A DNA stretch of 25,646 bases from an uncultured Bacilli bacterium (GTDB lineage: Bacteria; Bacillota_I; Bacilli_A; RF39; UBA660): positions 1 through 25,646 of the forward strand of contig CAKOUR010000017.1 of assembly GCA_934120635.1 (NCBI GenBank), in the 5' to 3' direction. The notes under the pieces were generated by a model that searched no databases, was not told where the DNA came from, and worked only from the letters and a program-made list of their open reading frames with translations. Both the position numbers and the translations under genes were made by a program. Of this stretch, positions 7,748 through 16,037 are shown piece after piece; position 1 is the stretch's first letter; every line of letters starts with the position of its first letter.

Positions 7748-9543
7748 TAGTTTTCCTCCTTGCTGTTAGGTCCGAAATTTAGATTTAAATCTGGGAAATC
7801 TAGACTTGGAGTAAAATTATTACCAAAAACATCTTTATTTGCTGGTACATCTAAATCAGGTAACTCTTTTAATGCATCTGGTGTATCACTAGAGAACCAA
7901 AAATCATTATTTGTACTATTATTTTCAGGAAATTTAAATTTATCTTCAGCAGATGATTTTTCTTCTTTTGATCGTTCTAAATTGTTAGAAACGTTATTAC
8001 TAAATAATGGATTTTCTACTTTTGGTAAAGGTTGTTCCATTACTTTAGTTTCTGATTTTCTTTCTTCTTTTTCTGGAACTGAAGGTGTTGTTTTTTCTTC
8101 AAAACTTACAACTTTGCTTTCTTTTGGTTTTATTCCTAACATTTCTCCTACTCTTTGCATTACTTTGCTAGCCTTCGATTGAATATATTCTATATCAATA
8201 TGTTCAGCATTTTCTACTTTTACAATTTCGTTATCTAAATATTTTTTTGTAGATTCTCTTGTAGGTGAATTTGTTTCTTTAGTTGTATCTTCTTCTTTTT
8301 TATTGCTGAAAATATCTAAATTATTATTCGATGATTCTTTAATGTCTAATTCTTTATCACTTGATAAATCGTTGTTTGAATTATTATCAAAAGTAACAGG
8401 CTTAATTTCTTCAGATAATGTATCTTTATTTTCTTCAACATCTTTTTTTGAAATATCATCATTATATGTATCTATTAAACAAAATTCTCTTAATAACGCT
8501 AATATTTCTACTTTTTGATTATCTATTTCTAATTCATTTAAAGATTCTTTATATTGATTAATATCTTCAGTTAAATTATCAATCAATTCAATATTATCTT
8601 TTTGATGCTTAATATCTTCAAATTGTCTTTCTAATAAATCATATAAATTATTTAATGTATCTTGTTCATTTATTTTTAATTTTTTTCTTAAATCTATTCT
8701 TTCATATAGTAATTGATTAATAATTTCTCTTTTTTCTAAAATTTTATTATATTCTGTTTCATTTTTTAATAAACATTGATAAATTCTTAAAATATATTCT
8801 TGTTCTTTATTTTCATAATATGCCGTTTTGGCATTTTCTACATATGACTTATATTCTTCTTCTTCTTCATAACTAATTCCTGATCCTGTTAATGTTGAAA
8901 ATGATTTATTGAAAATATCTAAAGATTTTTTGCTCTCTTCTGTTAAAGATGATACCTCATCTACTTTTTCATTAATATTTTCTTTGGTAATATCTTTTAG
9001 AATAGTAGATTTAAATAAGTTTTCAAATTTATTTAATAATATTTCTTCATTACGATTATTATAATCTTCTGATGTTGCTTTATTTAAATATGCTTCTTTT
9101 AATTTTTTTTCAGCGTCATCAAGTTTTTTATCAAGTTCCTTAATCTCTTCAATATTATTTAAATATTCTCTAATATATTTTAATCTTTCTTTATATCCAT
9201 CTAATTTATCGTAATACTTTATTGGTGGTAAATTTGTTAAATCATATCCCGTTACATTAGAAAAGTCACTTAATAAAGATATTCTTTGCTCTACTCTCCC
9301 ACCAATATAATCAACTAAAATTGATAATTTTTTTTCTTCTTCTTCTAATGTTAAAGTATCATAAAATTTTCCTTCTAGATCATTAATATAAATTTCATCA
9401 TTCATCGCATCAATATCACGAGCGGCTTCTTCAAAATTTGTTAATGTTTCTTCTTGATCTTCTCCTCTTCCCAATAATAAGCTCATTCTTAGTATCTTAT
9501 ATTTGTTTTCTTTTATCTTATTACTACTAGCACAATCTTGCAT
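7747..9543 (-). CDS. Large cytosolic coiled-coil protein with acidic disordered tail (second of two paralogues)
   Basis: No known family is recognised. The 598-residue product has no signal peptide or membrane helix. Residues about 40-385 are Glu/Lys/Leu-rich helices typical of coiled coil. Residues about 390-598 are low-complexity and rich in Ser, Asn, Lys and Glu, ending in a short Pro/Asp/Phe-rich segment (PDLDVP, FPDLNLNF) that looks like a peptide docking motif. The helical part parallels the upstream gene product: both have TG-containing turns at similar positions and a shared motif Y-x-x-I-L-x-K-R-E-x-I-N. They are probably diverged tandem duplicates. Gap to the upstream gene is 24 bases; AGGTGA site before the ATG. 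A structural or cell-division role would fit the yvcK/whiA neighbourhood but is only inference. Confidence 0.8.
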   Translation of the reverse strand: MQDCASSNKIKENKYKILRMSLLLGRGEDQEETLTNFEEAARDIDAMNDEIYINDLEGKFYDTLTLEEEEKKLSILVDYIGGRVEQRISLLSDFSNVTGYDLTNLPPIKYYDKLDGYKERLKYIREYLNNIEEIKELDKKLDDAEKKLKEAYLNKATSEDYNNRNEEILLNKFENLFKSTILKDITKENINEKVDEVSSLTEESKKSLDIFNKSFSTLTGSGISYEEEEEYKSYVENAKTAYYENKEQEYILRIYQCLLKNETEYNKILEKREIINQLLYERIDLRKKLKINEQDTLNNLYDLLERQFEDIKHQKDNIELIDNLTEDINQYKESLNELEIDNQKVEILALLREFCLIDTYNDDISKKDVEENKDTLSEEIKPVTFDNNSNNDLSSDKELDIKESSNNNLDIFSNKKEEDTTKETNSPTRESTKKYLDNEIVKVENAEHIDIEYIQSKASKVMQRVGEMLGIKPKESKVVSFEEKTTPSVPEKEERKSETKVMEQPLPKVENPLFSNNVSNNLERSKEEKSSAEDKFKFPENNSTNNDFWFSSDTPDALKELPDLDVPANKDVFGNNFTPSLDFPDLNLNFGPNSKEEN

Positions 9544-9567
9544 AATTTCACCTCTTCTTATTCAGCT

Positions 9568-11340
9568 TTAAAACCAACTATTTTTTTTGTTGTCTTCCAT
9601 ATAGTTACTTAAATCTTTAAATTCGTCTTCATCAAAGAATGAATTTGACTTATTTATCTCTGGGAAACTAGGGAATATATTTTCTTTTTTTTCTAAAGAA
9701 ATATCTGGAAATACTTTTTTATCTTCTTTTACTTGTCTTGAAGTTATTACTTGATTATCTAAATTTTTATTTCTTATTACTGGAATTCCATCATCTATCA
9801 CACTTTTCTTTTGAGAAGGGGCGCTAAAAAAATCATCTTTTTTCTGTTGAGGTTGAACCTTTTTTTCAGATATAGTTTTTAGTTTTTCACTTCTATTTTG
9901 TCTAAAATCACTTTCTAACCGTGAATTGTTATTTTCTTCCCTATGTGGCATAGAATAAATTGATGTTTGTCTTGTAGTTGTTGCGCGCGCCGCACTGTTT
10001 TGAATCGGCTTTCTTTTTATCTCATGTGAATTAACTACTGATGCTGAACTCTTTTTGGTTGACGAAAGTACTTCTTTAGAATGTTCTTCAGTGGCACTCT
10101 CTCTTGCAGAGTTTAAAATTGGATTCTTCTTTTCAACTAACAATTCTTTGGTCCTACGTTCAATCTCTTTTTTTCTTTCTTCTTCTAATGCTTGTTGTCT
10201 TTTTGCTATTTCTTTTTGTTTTTTTTCTTCTTCTAATCTTTCTTGTTCTAATCTTTCACGTTCTTGTTTTTGCTTTTCTAGCAAAAGTTTTTCTTGATAT
10301 CTTTTTTCATTTTCTAATAAATTTGCAAGTAATCCTTTTAATTCTTTACTATTATTTTCTTCAATAATATCATCTAAATTACTGCTTTTAATATCTTTTT
10401 CTTCTACTAAACTTTTTAAAGTTGCTATATCTTGTTGTTCTAATTTTATTGTTGCATATTCTTTATTTAGTTCTGTACCTACCATTGCATATAAATCACT
10501 ACTTGTAATGTTAATTAATATATTATTGATTTCTTCTCTTTTATTTAATATTTCTTGATAATTACTAACAGGTCTTTTATAGATATCAATCAAATTTAGA
10601 ATTAACTTTTTTTCTTTATAACGTTCATAATCTAATGTAATAGATGCTAACATATTATCACATTCAACAATGATTTCTTCCGAGCAATCTTTACGTGCTA
10701 TTTTGGCATTTTCTTTAGCTTTTTCTAATGAATATCCCAATTCTGTATATGCTAAATCAATTTCTTTCGTTCTTTCTTTTAATTCATATAATGAAAGTTT
10801 TTTAAAAGCGTTTTCTAAAATATGTACTAGTCTTTCTTCCAATTGATTATTTAAATTCTCATTATTCTTAATTTTGTCGTTTGCCCTTTTTATATTATTA
10901 TCTAAATTTTTAATTTCTTCCTTTAAAATTCCTTCTAACTTAATGTTATTTTTATATCTTTCGATAATTTTAACTTGTTGTTTGTAGTCTTCTATTTTTT
11001 CTTCTCCTAGAATGGTTTCTACATCTATACCAATACCAGTTAATTCTTTGTTACTTACAACTTGATTATTAACATATGCTCTACGCTCATTTATTAAATT
11101 AATTAATTCCAAAAGTCTAGTTCTCTCTTCACTCATTAAATATACAGAGCGTTTTTCAACTTTCTTAAATTTTTCTTCGTAAATGGTATTTGTTATTTCT
11201 AAAACACTTTGTATTATTTTTGTCATCTCGTCACATATATCATTTTTTTGTTTTAAATCGGAAGTATATTTTAAACTTTTAGAAAACATATCATATTGCT
11301 TTAATAATTTGATAACTGTCTCATTGGCATACTCTATCAT
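9568..11340 (-). CDS. Large cytosolic coiled-coil protein with disordered tail (first of two paralogues)
   Basis: No known family is recognised. The 590-residue product is all-helical in residues 1-385. A highly charged Glu/Lys/Arg helix (about 350-400) follows, with repeats such as EERKKEIERR. A disordered Ser/Asn/Lys-rich region (about 400-560) comes next, then an aromatic/acidic end (FPDISL, FPSFPEI, FFDEDEFKDL, NSWF). There is no signal peptide or membrane segment. It is similar in length, layout and scattered motifs to the next gene's product (e.g. YQEILNKREEINNIL here, YNKILEKREIINQLL there). It is the first gene of the run, with the consensus promoter at 11362-11389 and an AGAGGTGG ribosome binding site before the ATG at 11340. 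Confidence 0.8.
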   Translation of the reverse strand: MIEYANETVIKLLKQYDMFSKSLKYTSDLKQKNDICDEMTKIIQSVLEITNTIYEEKFKKVEKRSVYLMSEERTRLLELINLINERRAYVNNQVVSNKELTGIGIDVETILGEEKIEDYKQQVKIIERYKNNIKLEGILKEEIKNLDNNIKRANDKIKNNENLNNQLEERLVHILENAFKKLSLYELKERTKEIDLAYTELGYSLEKAKENAKIARKDCSEEIIVECDNMLASITLDYERYKEKKLILNLIDIYKRPVSNYQEILNKREEINNILINITSSDLYAMVGTELNKEYATIKLEQQDIATLKSLVEEKDIKSSNLDDIIEENNSKELKGLLANLLENEKRYQEKLLLEKQKQERERLEQERLEEEKKQKEIAKRQQALEEERKKEIERRTKELLVEKKNPILNSARESATEEHSKEVLSSTKKSSASVVNSHEIKRKPIQNSAARATTTRQTSIYSMPHREENNNSRLESDFRQNRSEKLKTISEKKVQPQQKKDDFFSAPSQKKSVIDDGIPVIRNKNLDNQVITSRQVKEDKKVFPDISLEKKENIFPSFPEINKSNSFFDEDEFKDLSNYMEDNKKNSWF

Positions 11341-11361
11341 GATAAACCACCTCTTATTTTC

Positions 11362-11389
11362 ATTATATACTATTTTGATATTTTGTCAA
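11362..11389 (-). promoter_or_regulatory. Consensus sigma-A promoter of the coiled-coil/yvcK/whiA run
   Basis: On the minus strand TTGACA (11389-11384) and TATAAT (11367-11362) are both perfect consensus with a 16-base spacer, about 20 bases before the start codon. This is one of the strongest promoters in the window. A perfect 20-base palindrome ends eight bases upstream of the -35 box. Confidence 0.8.
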
Positions 11390-11397
11390 TTAGTTCC

Positions 11398-11417
11398 ATT
11401 TTTCTTATAAGAAAAAT
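11398..11417. repeat. Perfect 20-bp palindrome upstream of the promoter
   Basis: ATTTTTCTTA followed by its exact reverse complement, with no spacer. It lies next to the -35 box at 11384-11389. Twelve of its bases (TTTTTCTTATAA) recur as a direct repeat at 11459-11470. It lacks a loop and a U tract, so it is not a typical terminator; an operator is possible. Confidence 0.5.
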
Positions 11418-11468
11418 TTGATGTTAAATTTCTTTGTTTACACTTTTTTTGTATTATTTTTTTCTTAT

Positions 11469-11494
11469 AAAATATTGTTATAAAACAATATTTT
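11469..11494. repeat. AT-rich inverted repeat after the cohesin/dockerin gene
   Basis: AAAATATTG (11469-11477) and CAATATTTT (11486-11494) form a 9-base-pair stem with an 8-base loop, 37 bases past the stop codon of the gene at 11531. On the minus strand it is followed by A-rich rather than U-rich sequence, so it is at best an atypical terminator. Confidence 0.35.
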
Positions 11495-11530
11495 GTTTTG
11501 TCTTTATATAAAGAAATAAAGAAAGTAATA

Positions 11531-13375
11531 TTACTTTTTACTTTCTTTACTATCTTCTTCATCATCTTTAAAAATAACATAAATTAGACCAATAATTACT
11601 AAAATAATTAAAATAATAATAATTGTTTTTGAAGAATTTTCTTCTTCTTGTTCTTCCGTATCTTTTGATTTCTCTTTTGTTACTTTAAGTGTATACGTTC
11701 TTTCGCTTCCATCTTCTGCTGTTACTTTAATGGTTACTAAATTTTCTCCTACTTTAAAATTTTGATTTCCACTTACCTCATAACTTGCATTTTCATCATT
11801 TAAAACTATTTCTAAATTTAATGATTTTGTATTATTTTTTACTTTAATAAAATACTCTAATTTATTTGGATCAAAATCGATTGTATAACCTTTGATTTTT
11901 AAAGTTTTAATTAAGTTATCACTTGATAATTTAATTGTTTTTGCCGTTATAGTAGTTGTAGGAGCTGCTACTAAATTTACTAGTTGAACAGCTGGAGTAG
12001 AATCTGTATTTTGTGTTGTTGTTACTGAGTTTTGATTTTCCTCAACATCTCCACCTTTTCCATATTCGCTAATTTTTACTATTGTTGAAATATTATCATT
12101 TAGATTTACTTCTACTCCATTAGATGCTTTAATATCATCAATTGATATATTGGCTTCTCCTTTTTTTAGCACTTTAAATGTTAAAGTCATAAAGGCATTT
12201 TCTGATGAATAGTCATCTAATAAATATGCAAAATGATTATTTTCATTCATTCCACCAAATGTAGCATTAGTTTCTACATTCATTAATTCTAATAAATCTT
12301 TATTATAATTAATTGTTCCTTCAATACCAGTTAGTTTATCTTCTTTAAAACCGTTAAGATAATATTTTACAACTAATTCTTCTCCTACATAAGTTTCTTC
12401 CTTTGTAACAAGAGAATTTTCTAATTCATCTTTTGCTGTTGCATTATTTTCCCATAATCCTGTTTTGAACACTGGATTTGTAGCATCAATAATATTAAAA
12501 TTTCGTTCTGTATTATTATTTAATATCTCATCAATAATATATTCAGAATCTTTTTCATCTACTAATCCATCATTGTTATAATCTCCTAATAGTTGGATTG
12601 AGTAGTTAATTGTAGCAGTTGCATTTTGGTTTGCAGATGCTTTAATTGATAAGATATCCCCTGTTTTAATCAATTCTTCTTGACTATTTAATGAATAATC
12701 TGTTACTTCATAATCTTTTTTTAGCTCATTCCAATTGAATTCTTTTAAAAAGTCTTCTGGTTTGACTCCTTCTCTTTTTCCATAAACGGTAATTTTTCCA
12801 GCTTCAATTCCTAAATTTGAAGATAAATATTTTTTTAAAATTTCATCATTATTTCCATTATAATGAATGGTAAATTTCACTTCTTCGTTATTCTCTAAAG
12901 TATAGTTAAAATAATAATCTCCATATAACTTGTTACTAAAATCAACAGTATCTTTTTGTAAATCATCTGAATATCCATAAGAAATTTCAAGAGTTTTATT
13001 CTCATCATTGCTCATCAATATATATTCATTATTTTTTAATTCTTCATTATTTATAGAAATCATTACTTTTTTGTTTTCTGGTTCTGTTACTTGATTTGCA
13101 GAATTTGTTTCTTGTTGATTACTTACCGAATAATCAGAAACATTTTCATTAACTTCTTCTGATACTTTGTTTTCTTCTGGTGTTGTAGTTTCTTCTTTTT
13201 CTTCTGATTCAATATTTTGACTTTCGTCTTTATTTTCTGTTTCCATAGTTGTCTCTTCATCCTGACTTAATTCATCAGCTAAAACTTCTATTGGAAAAGA
13301 AAGTTGTGAAAATAAAAACATTAGAATCAATAAAATTTTACCCATTTTTCCCATGGCTTTAATTTGTCTTTTCAT
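11531..13375 (-). CDS. Membrane-anchored surface protein with dockerin-like loop, cohesin-like domain and cadherin-like domain
   Basis: The 614-residue product has a signal peptide (1-33, cleavage near VLA-D) and a Glu/Thr/Asn-rich linker (35-105). A region of unknown fold (105-262) follows, then a dockerin-type Ca-binding loop (LGDYNNDGLVDEKD, 263-276). A cohesin-like beta domain covers about 323-436 and a cadherin-like beta-sandwich (PF12733 type) about 482-566. A transmembrane helix (584-602) and a charged cytoplasmic tail end the protein. Only one clear Ca loop is seen where classical dockerins have two. Cohesin-dockerin pairs normally join separate proteins; finding both in one anchored chain suggests self-association or a display scaffold. 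No glycosidase is encoded nearby. The start ATG has only a modest ribosome binding site; later in-frame ATGs would trim up to 10 residues. The 380-base gap upstream makes it monocistronic. Confidence 0.82.
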   Translation of the reverse strand: MKRQIKAMGKMGKILLILMFLFSQLSFPIEVLADELSQDEETTMETENKDESQNIESEEKEETTTPEENKVSEEVNENVSDYSVSNQQETNSANQVTEPENKKVMISINNEELKNNEYILMSNDENKTLEISYGYSDDLQKDTVDFSNKLYGDYYFNYTLENNEEVKFTIHYNGNNDEILKKYLSSNLGIEAGKITVYGKREGVKPEDFLKEFNWNELKKDYEVTDYSLNSQEELIKTGDILSIKASANQNATATINYSIQLLGDYNNDGLVDEKDSEYIIDEILNNNTERNFNIIDATNPVFKTGLWENNATAKDELENSLVTKEETYVGEELVVKYYLNGFKEDKLTGIEGTINYNKDLLELMNVETNATFGGMNENNHFAYLLDDYSSENAFMTLTFKVLKKGEANISIDDIKASNGVEVNLNDNISTIVKISEYGKGGDVEENQNSVTTTQNTDSTPAVQLVNLVAAPTTTITAKTIKLSSDNLIKTLKIKGYTIDFDPNKLEYFIKVKNNTKSLNLEIVLNDENASYEVSGNQNFKVGENLVTIKVTAEDGSERTYTLKVTKEKSKDTEEQEEENSSKTIIIILIILVIIGLIYVIFKDDEEDSKESKK

Positions 13376-13420
13376 CTCTTTTTTCCTTTCTTTTCTTTTC
13401 CCTTTTCTATTCTCATTTAC

Positions 13421-13429
13421 AGTATAGCA
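13421..13429 (-). promoter_or_regulatory. Extended -10 promoter candidate for the surface-protein gene
   Basis: On the minus strand TGCTATACT matches the extended -10 consensus TGnTATAAT at five of six -10 positions. It lies 45 bases before the start at 13375. No good -35 box accompanies it. Confidence 0.4.
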
Positions 13430-13687
13430 ACTTCATTTGTTTTTTTCTACAAAGTTTACAAGCGTTTAACTATTTTTTATCATATATTAGCTTGATGTTA
13501 ATATATTTGTGGAAAACTTTTTTTCAAGTCCTTTTTTATTTTTTTGAAAAAAAGAATATCAATAAATTTGAAGAATATTTCAAAAAATATGTACTACTAT
13601 TTTTAACTTTCTATAGTTATTTTGAAAATAATATTTAAAAAAGAATACTATACTAAGTATAACGTTTTTTCAAAATTCAGCGAACCT

Positions 13688-13720
13688 AAAAAATCACATT
13701 CTAAATTTTAGACGTGATTT
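13688..13720 (-). terminator. Rho-independent terminator of the hydrolase/FHA-ABC/kinase operon
   Basis: On the minus strand AAATCACGT pairs with ATGTGATTT, extended by an inner CTAAA/TTTAG stem with one bulged A, followed by six U residues. It lies about 40 bases past the stop codon at 13757-13759. Confidence 0.75.
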
Positions 13721-13756
13721 TAATATATTTTATTTCTTAAAAAAATTAATATTAAT

Positions 13757-16036
13757 TTAATTTTTATCCCCATAATGAATTTTAGGAGAATTTATTTTAT
13801 ATTTTTCACATTTATTTTTATTAAGACTATATACTTTAGAACAACTATATTCAATTGTTGCTTCTTTACTATCATTAAATACGCAAGTATTTCCTAATAA
13901 AGTATAACCATTATCACATTCATAACCATTAATAGCATTTGCGGTTATAGTAGCGATACATTCTGTTCCTCTTAATTCTAGTCCTCCTGCACAATAATAT
14001 TTGGATGTTGGTTTAGTTGATGTTGTTTTCATACATTGATTGCCATAAACTTGATATCCTGTTGGACACGTATAATTTATTAAAGCATCAATTGTTGATG
14101 TATAAATACAAGAATTACCACTTAAAACACCTTTAGTACAATATGAATTACCAGAGTTATAAGAAGCTTCTCGATAACATTGTGTTCCTTGCTTATTATA
14201 TCCTGATGGACATGTGCATGTTGTGGTAGGATTATTATCACATCCTGGCATATTAGGATACATATAGCAATAAGGATTTTTATAACCATTTCCTGAAGTT
14301 GTCGAACAGCTAGCATTAACGTAACATTTATTCCCAATCAAAGTTTCATTACTATTACAATTATATGAACCAGAACTACTATTAGGATTACTATATTCTG
14401 TTTTTGAACATTTACTTCCCGATAAACTATAGCCACTTGGACAATAATAATTACTACTAGCATTTCTATTACTGGCAGAAAAACATTTATCTTCATAATA
14501 AATATATCCACTTGGACAAGTATAAGTTACTGCTGCTTTAGTACTTTGCTCTTGAATACATTTATCTCCTTTAAGTACTCCTAATCCTGCACATTGATAT
14601 GCTTGTTTTGCATCCTTAGTATCGTTTTTTAAACACATATTATCTTTTAAAGTATACCCTTTTTCACAAATATATTTTATATTGGCATCAATTGATTTTA
14701 AAGTTTTGCTACATTTATTATTTTTATTTAGTGTATATCCTTTTTCACAAGTGTACCATCCTTTAACACAAACCCCTAGATTATTAATGTAACCATTTTT
14801 ACAAATTTTTGTACTAAATACCCCAAATCTTAAAAACAAAACTAAAAACAATATTGCAAGAAAACCAACTATTTTTTTCCAATTATCTATATAGAACTGT
14901 TTATTAGATATTTTTTCCTTTATATTATTAAAAGGAATGATTATTTTGTCATTTAGAAAATCTTCGTTAGAAAAAACATTTTTAATTTTTAAAAAAAATC
15001 TTTTTAATATTGATTTTTCATTTGCTAATTTATCTAATTTTTCATTAATCAAAAAAGATTCTTTACTTAAAGATGATACATTTTCTACCATTTTATTATC
15101 ATAAATACTAATTGTTTTATCATTTTTTATATATTTATCTGTTTGTAAATTTGTAATAACTTTATTATCTAATATTGATTGTAAATCTTTTTTCATTAAA
15201 CTTGGTGAATTATATCTATCTTTTTGTAGGAATGAACATGATTTTAATATTACTCTCATTAACTCTTGATTTTGTTTTTTTAAATTTGGAATATCAATTC
15301 CACACATTCTTGCTTGTTTAGCAGATTTATTGCTACAAAAAACATTAACAAAAGGTAGTTTATTTTTATTTAATAACTGATACATTATTAATCCTAATGA
15401 ATAAACATCTGAATTATAACTAATTTCATTTTTTTGATTATTATATATTTCTGGAGCAATGTAATAATCTTCTTCTTTTTTTGTTTCAATTATATATGGA
15501 ATAATAAAATCACCTAATTTATAATGACCATCACTACTGATAAAAATATTATTAGGACTTATATTCTTGTATATGATACCATTCTTTGATAAAAACTCTA
15601 TACTATTACATATATCAATTCCTAATTGTACAACCTCATATGAAGTTATTTTTTTTGTTGTAATATCTCCTATTACTTCTGAAAATAAGTCTGTTCTTAA
15701 ATAAATATCAAATCCTATTCCATCTTTTTTTCGTTCTTGATAATAATCATAATACTTTAAAACGTAGTTGCTTTGAAAATTTTTTACTAAATTAAATTGT
15801 TCTTGCAATTTATTTGCTAAGTTTAAGTAATAACTATTTGCTTCTTTTTTTGACTTAATAATTCCTTTTTTTATCAATTTATTTAAATCATTTTCTTTCT
15901 TTGGTAAACTTATGTATTTAATGGCACAATAATGGTAAGTTCCGTTAATTTCTTGAACACCTTTATAAACTTCCCCATTTGGTCCTTCTCCAATTTTCTC
16001 TGCTATTTTCCAATTATTCCATAATTTCTTTTCCAT
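13757..16036 (-). CDS. Transmembrane Ser/Thr kinase-like protein (probable pseudokinase) with Cys-rich repeat ectodomain
   Basis: This 759-residue protein has an N-terminal protein-kinase fold (10-290), a transmembrane helix (388-404) and a long extracellular Cys-rich part (411-745). Kept kinase features are a glycine loop (GEGPNGEVYKG, 16-26), Lys40 (CAIK), Asn163, Asp176 (GDFI), the APE motif (194-196) and Asp210. The catalytic HRDxKPxN motif reads YKNISPNN (156-163): the HRD aspartate is Asn158 and the catalytic-loop Lys is Ser160; DFG reads DFI. It may bind ATP but is probably a poor kinase or a pseudokinase. The ectodomain repeats a unit of about 25-35 residues, C-x-x-G-Y-x-L-x(5)-C, roughly 10-12 times. 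The gene starts one base after the FHA-ABC transporter stop codon, so the products are probably partners. An active kinase outside the window could phosphorylate the system. Confidence 0.85.
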   Translation of the reverse strand: MEKKLWNNWKIAEKIGEGPNGEVYKGVQEINGTYHYCAIKYISLPKKENDLNKLIKKGIIKSKKEANSYYLNLANKLQEQFNLVKNFQSNYVLKYYDYYQERKKDGIGFDIYLRTDLFSEVIGDITTKKITSYEVVQLGIDICNSIEFLSKNGIIYKNISPNNIFISSDGHYKLGDFIIPYIIETKKEEDYYIAPEIYNNQKNEISYNSDVYSLGLIMYQLLNKNKLPFVNVFCSNKSAKQARMCGIDIPNLKKQNQELMRVILKSCSFLQKDRYNSPSLMKKDLQSILDNKVITNLQTDKYIKNDKTISIYDNKMVENVSSLSKESFLINEKLDKLANEKSILKRFFLKIKNVFSNEDFLNDKIIIPFNNIKEKISNKQFYIDNWKKIVGFLAILFLVLFLRFGVFSTKICKNGYINNLGVCVKGWYTCEKGYTLNKNNKCSKTLKSIDANIKYICEKGYTLKDNMCLKNDTKDAKQAYQCAGLGVLKGDKCIQEQSTKAAVTYTCPSGYIYYEDKCFSASNRNASSNYYCPSGYSLSGSKCSKTEYSNPNSSSGSYNCNSNETLIGNKCYVNASCSTTSGNGYKNPYCYMYPNMPGCDNNPTTTCTCPSGYNKQGTQCYREASYNSGNSYCTKGVLSGNSCIYTSTIDALINYTCPTGYQVYGNQCMKTTSTKPTSKYYCAGGLELRGTECIATITANAINGYECDNGYTLLGNTCVFNDSKEATIEYSCSKVYSLNKNKCEKYKINSPKIHYGDKN

Positions 16037-16037
16037 C

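Larger units (their letters stand above)
13376..13756. other. 380-base gene-free, extremely AT-rich spacer
   Basis: No credible coding frame is seen on either strand. It contains the terminator of the kinase-like gene (13688-13720) and a probable promoter for the surface-protein gene (13421-13429). The middle, about 13480-13680, is nearly pure A/T with small inverted repeats such as TTGAAGAATATTTCAA. I assign no function to it. Confidence 0.6.

Noticed and set aside
7760..8182. 140-residue plus-strand frame opposite the second coiled-coil gene
   Set aside because: Antisense shadow of a Glu/Ser/Lys-rich low-complexity coding region; no ribosome binding site and no family resemblance.
11386..11580. 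64-residue minus-strand frame overlapping the end of the surface-protein gene
   Set aside because: Overlaps a well-supported gene in another frame, is composed almost entirely of Lys, Phe, Ile and Asn as expected from AT-rich noise, and spans the inverted repeats and promoter.
13480..13680. Possible small RNA on the plus strand in the AT-rich spacer
   Set aside because: TTGAAA and TATACT boxes can be picked out, but the spacing is about 21 bases and there is no structured RNA or good terminator.
14122..14337. 71-residue minus-strand frame inside the Cys-rich kinase-like gene
   Set aside because: Out-of-frame shadow within an intact gene whose repeats are conserved in the main frame.
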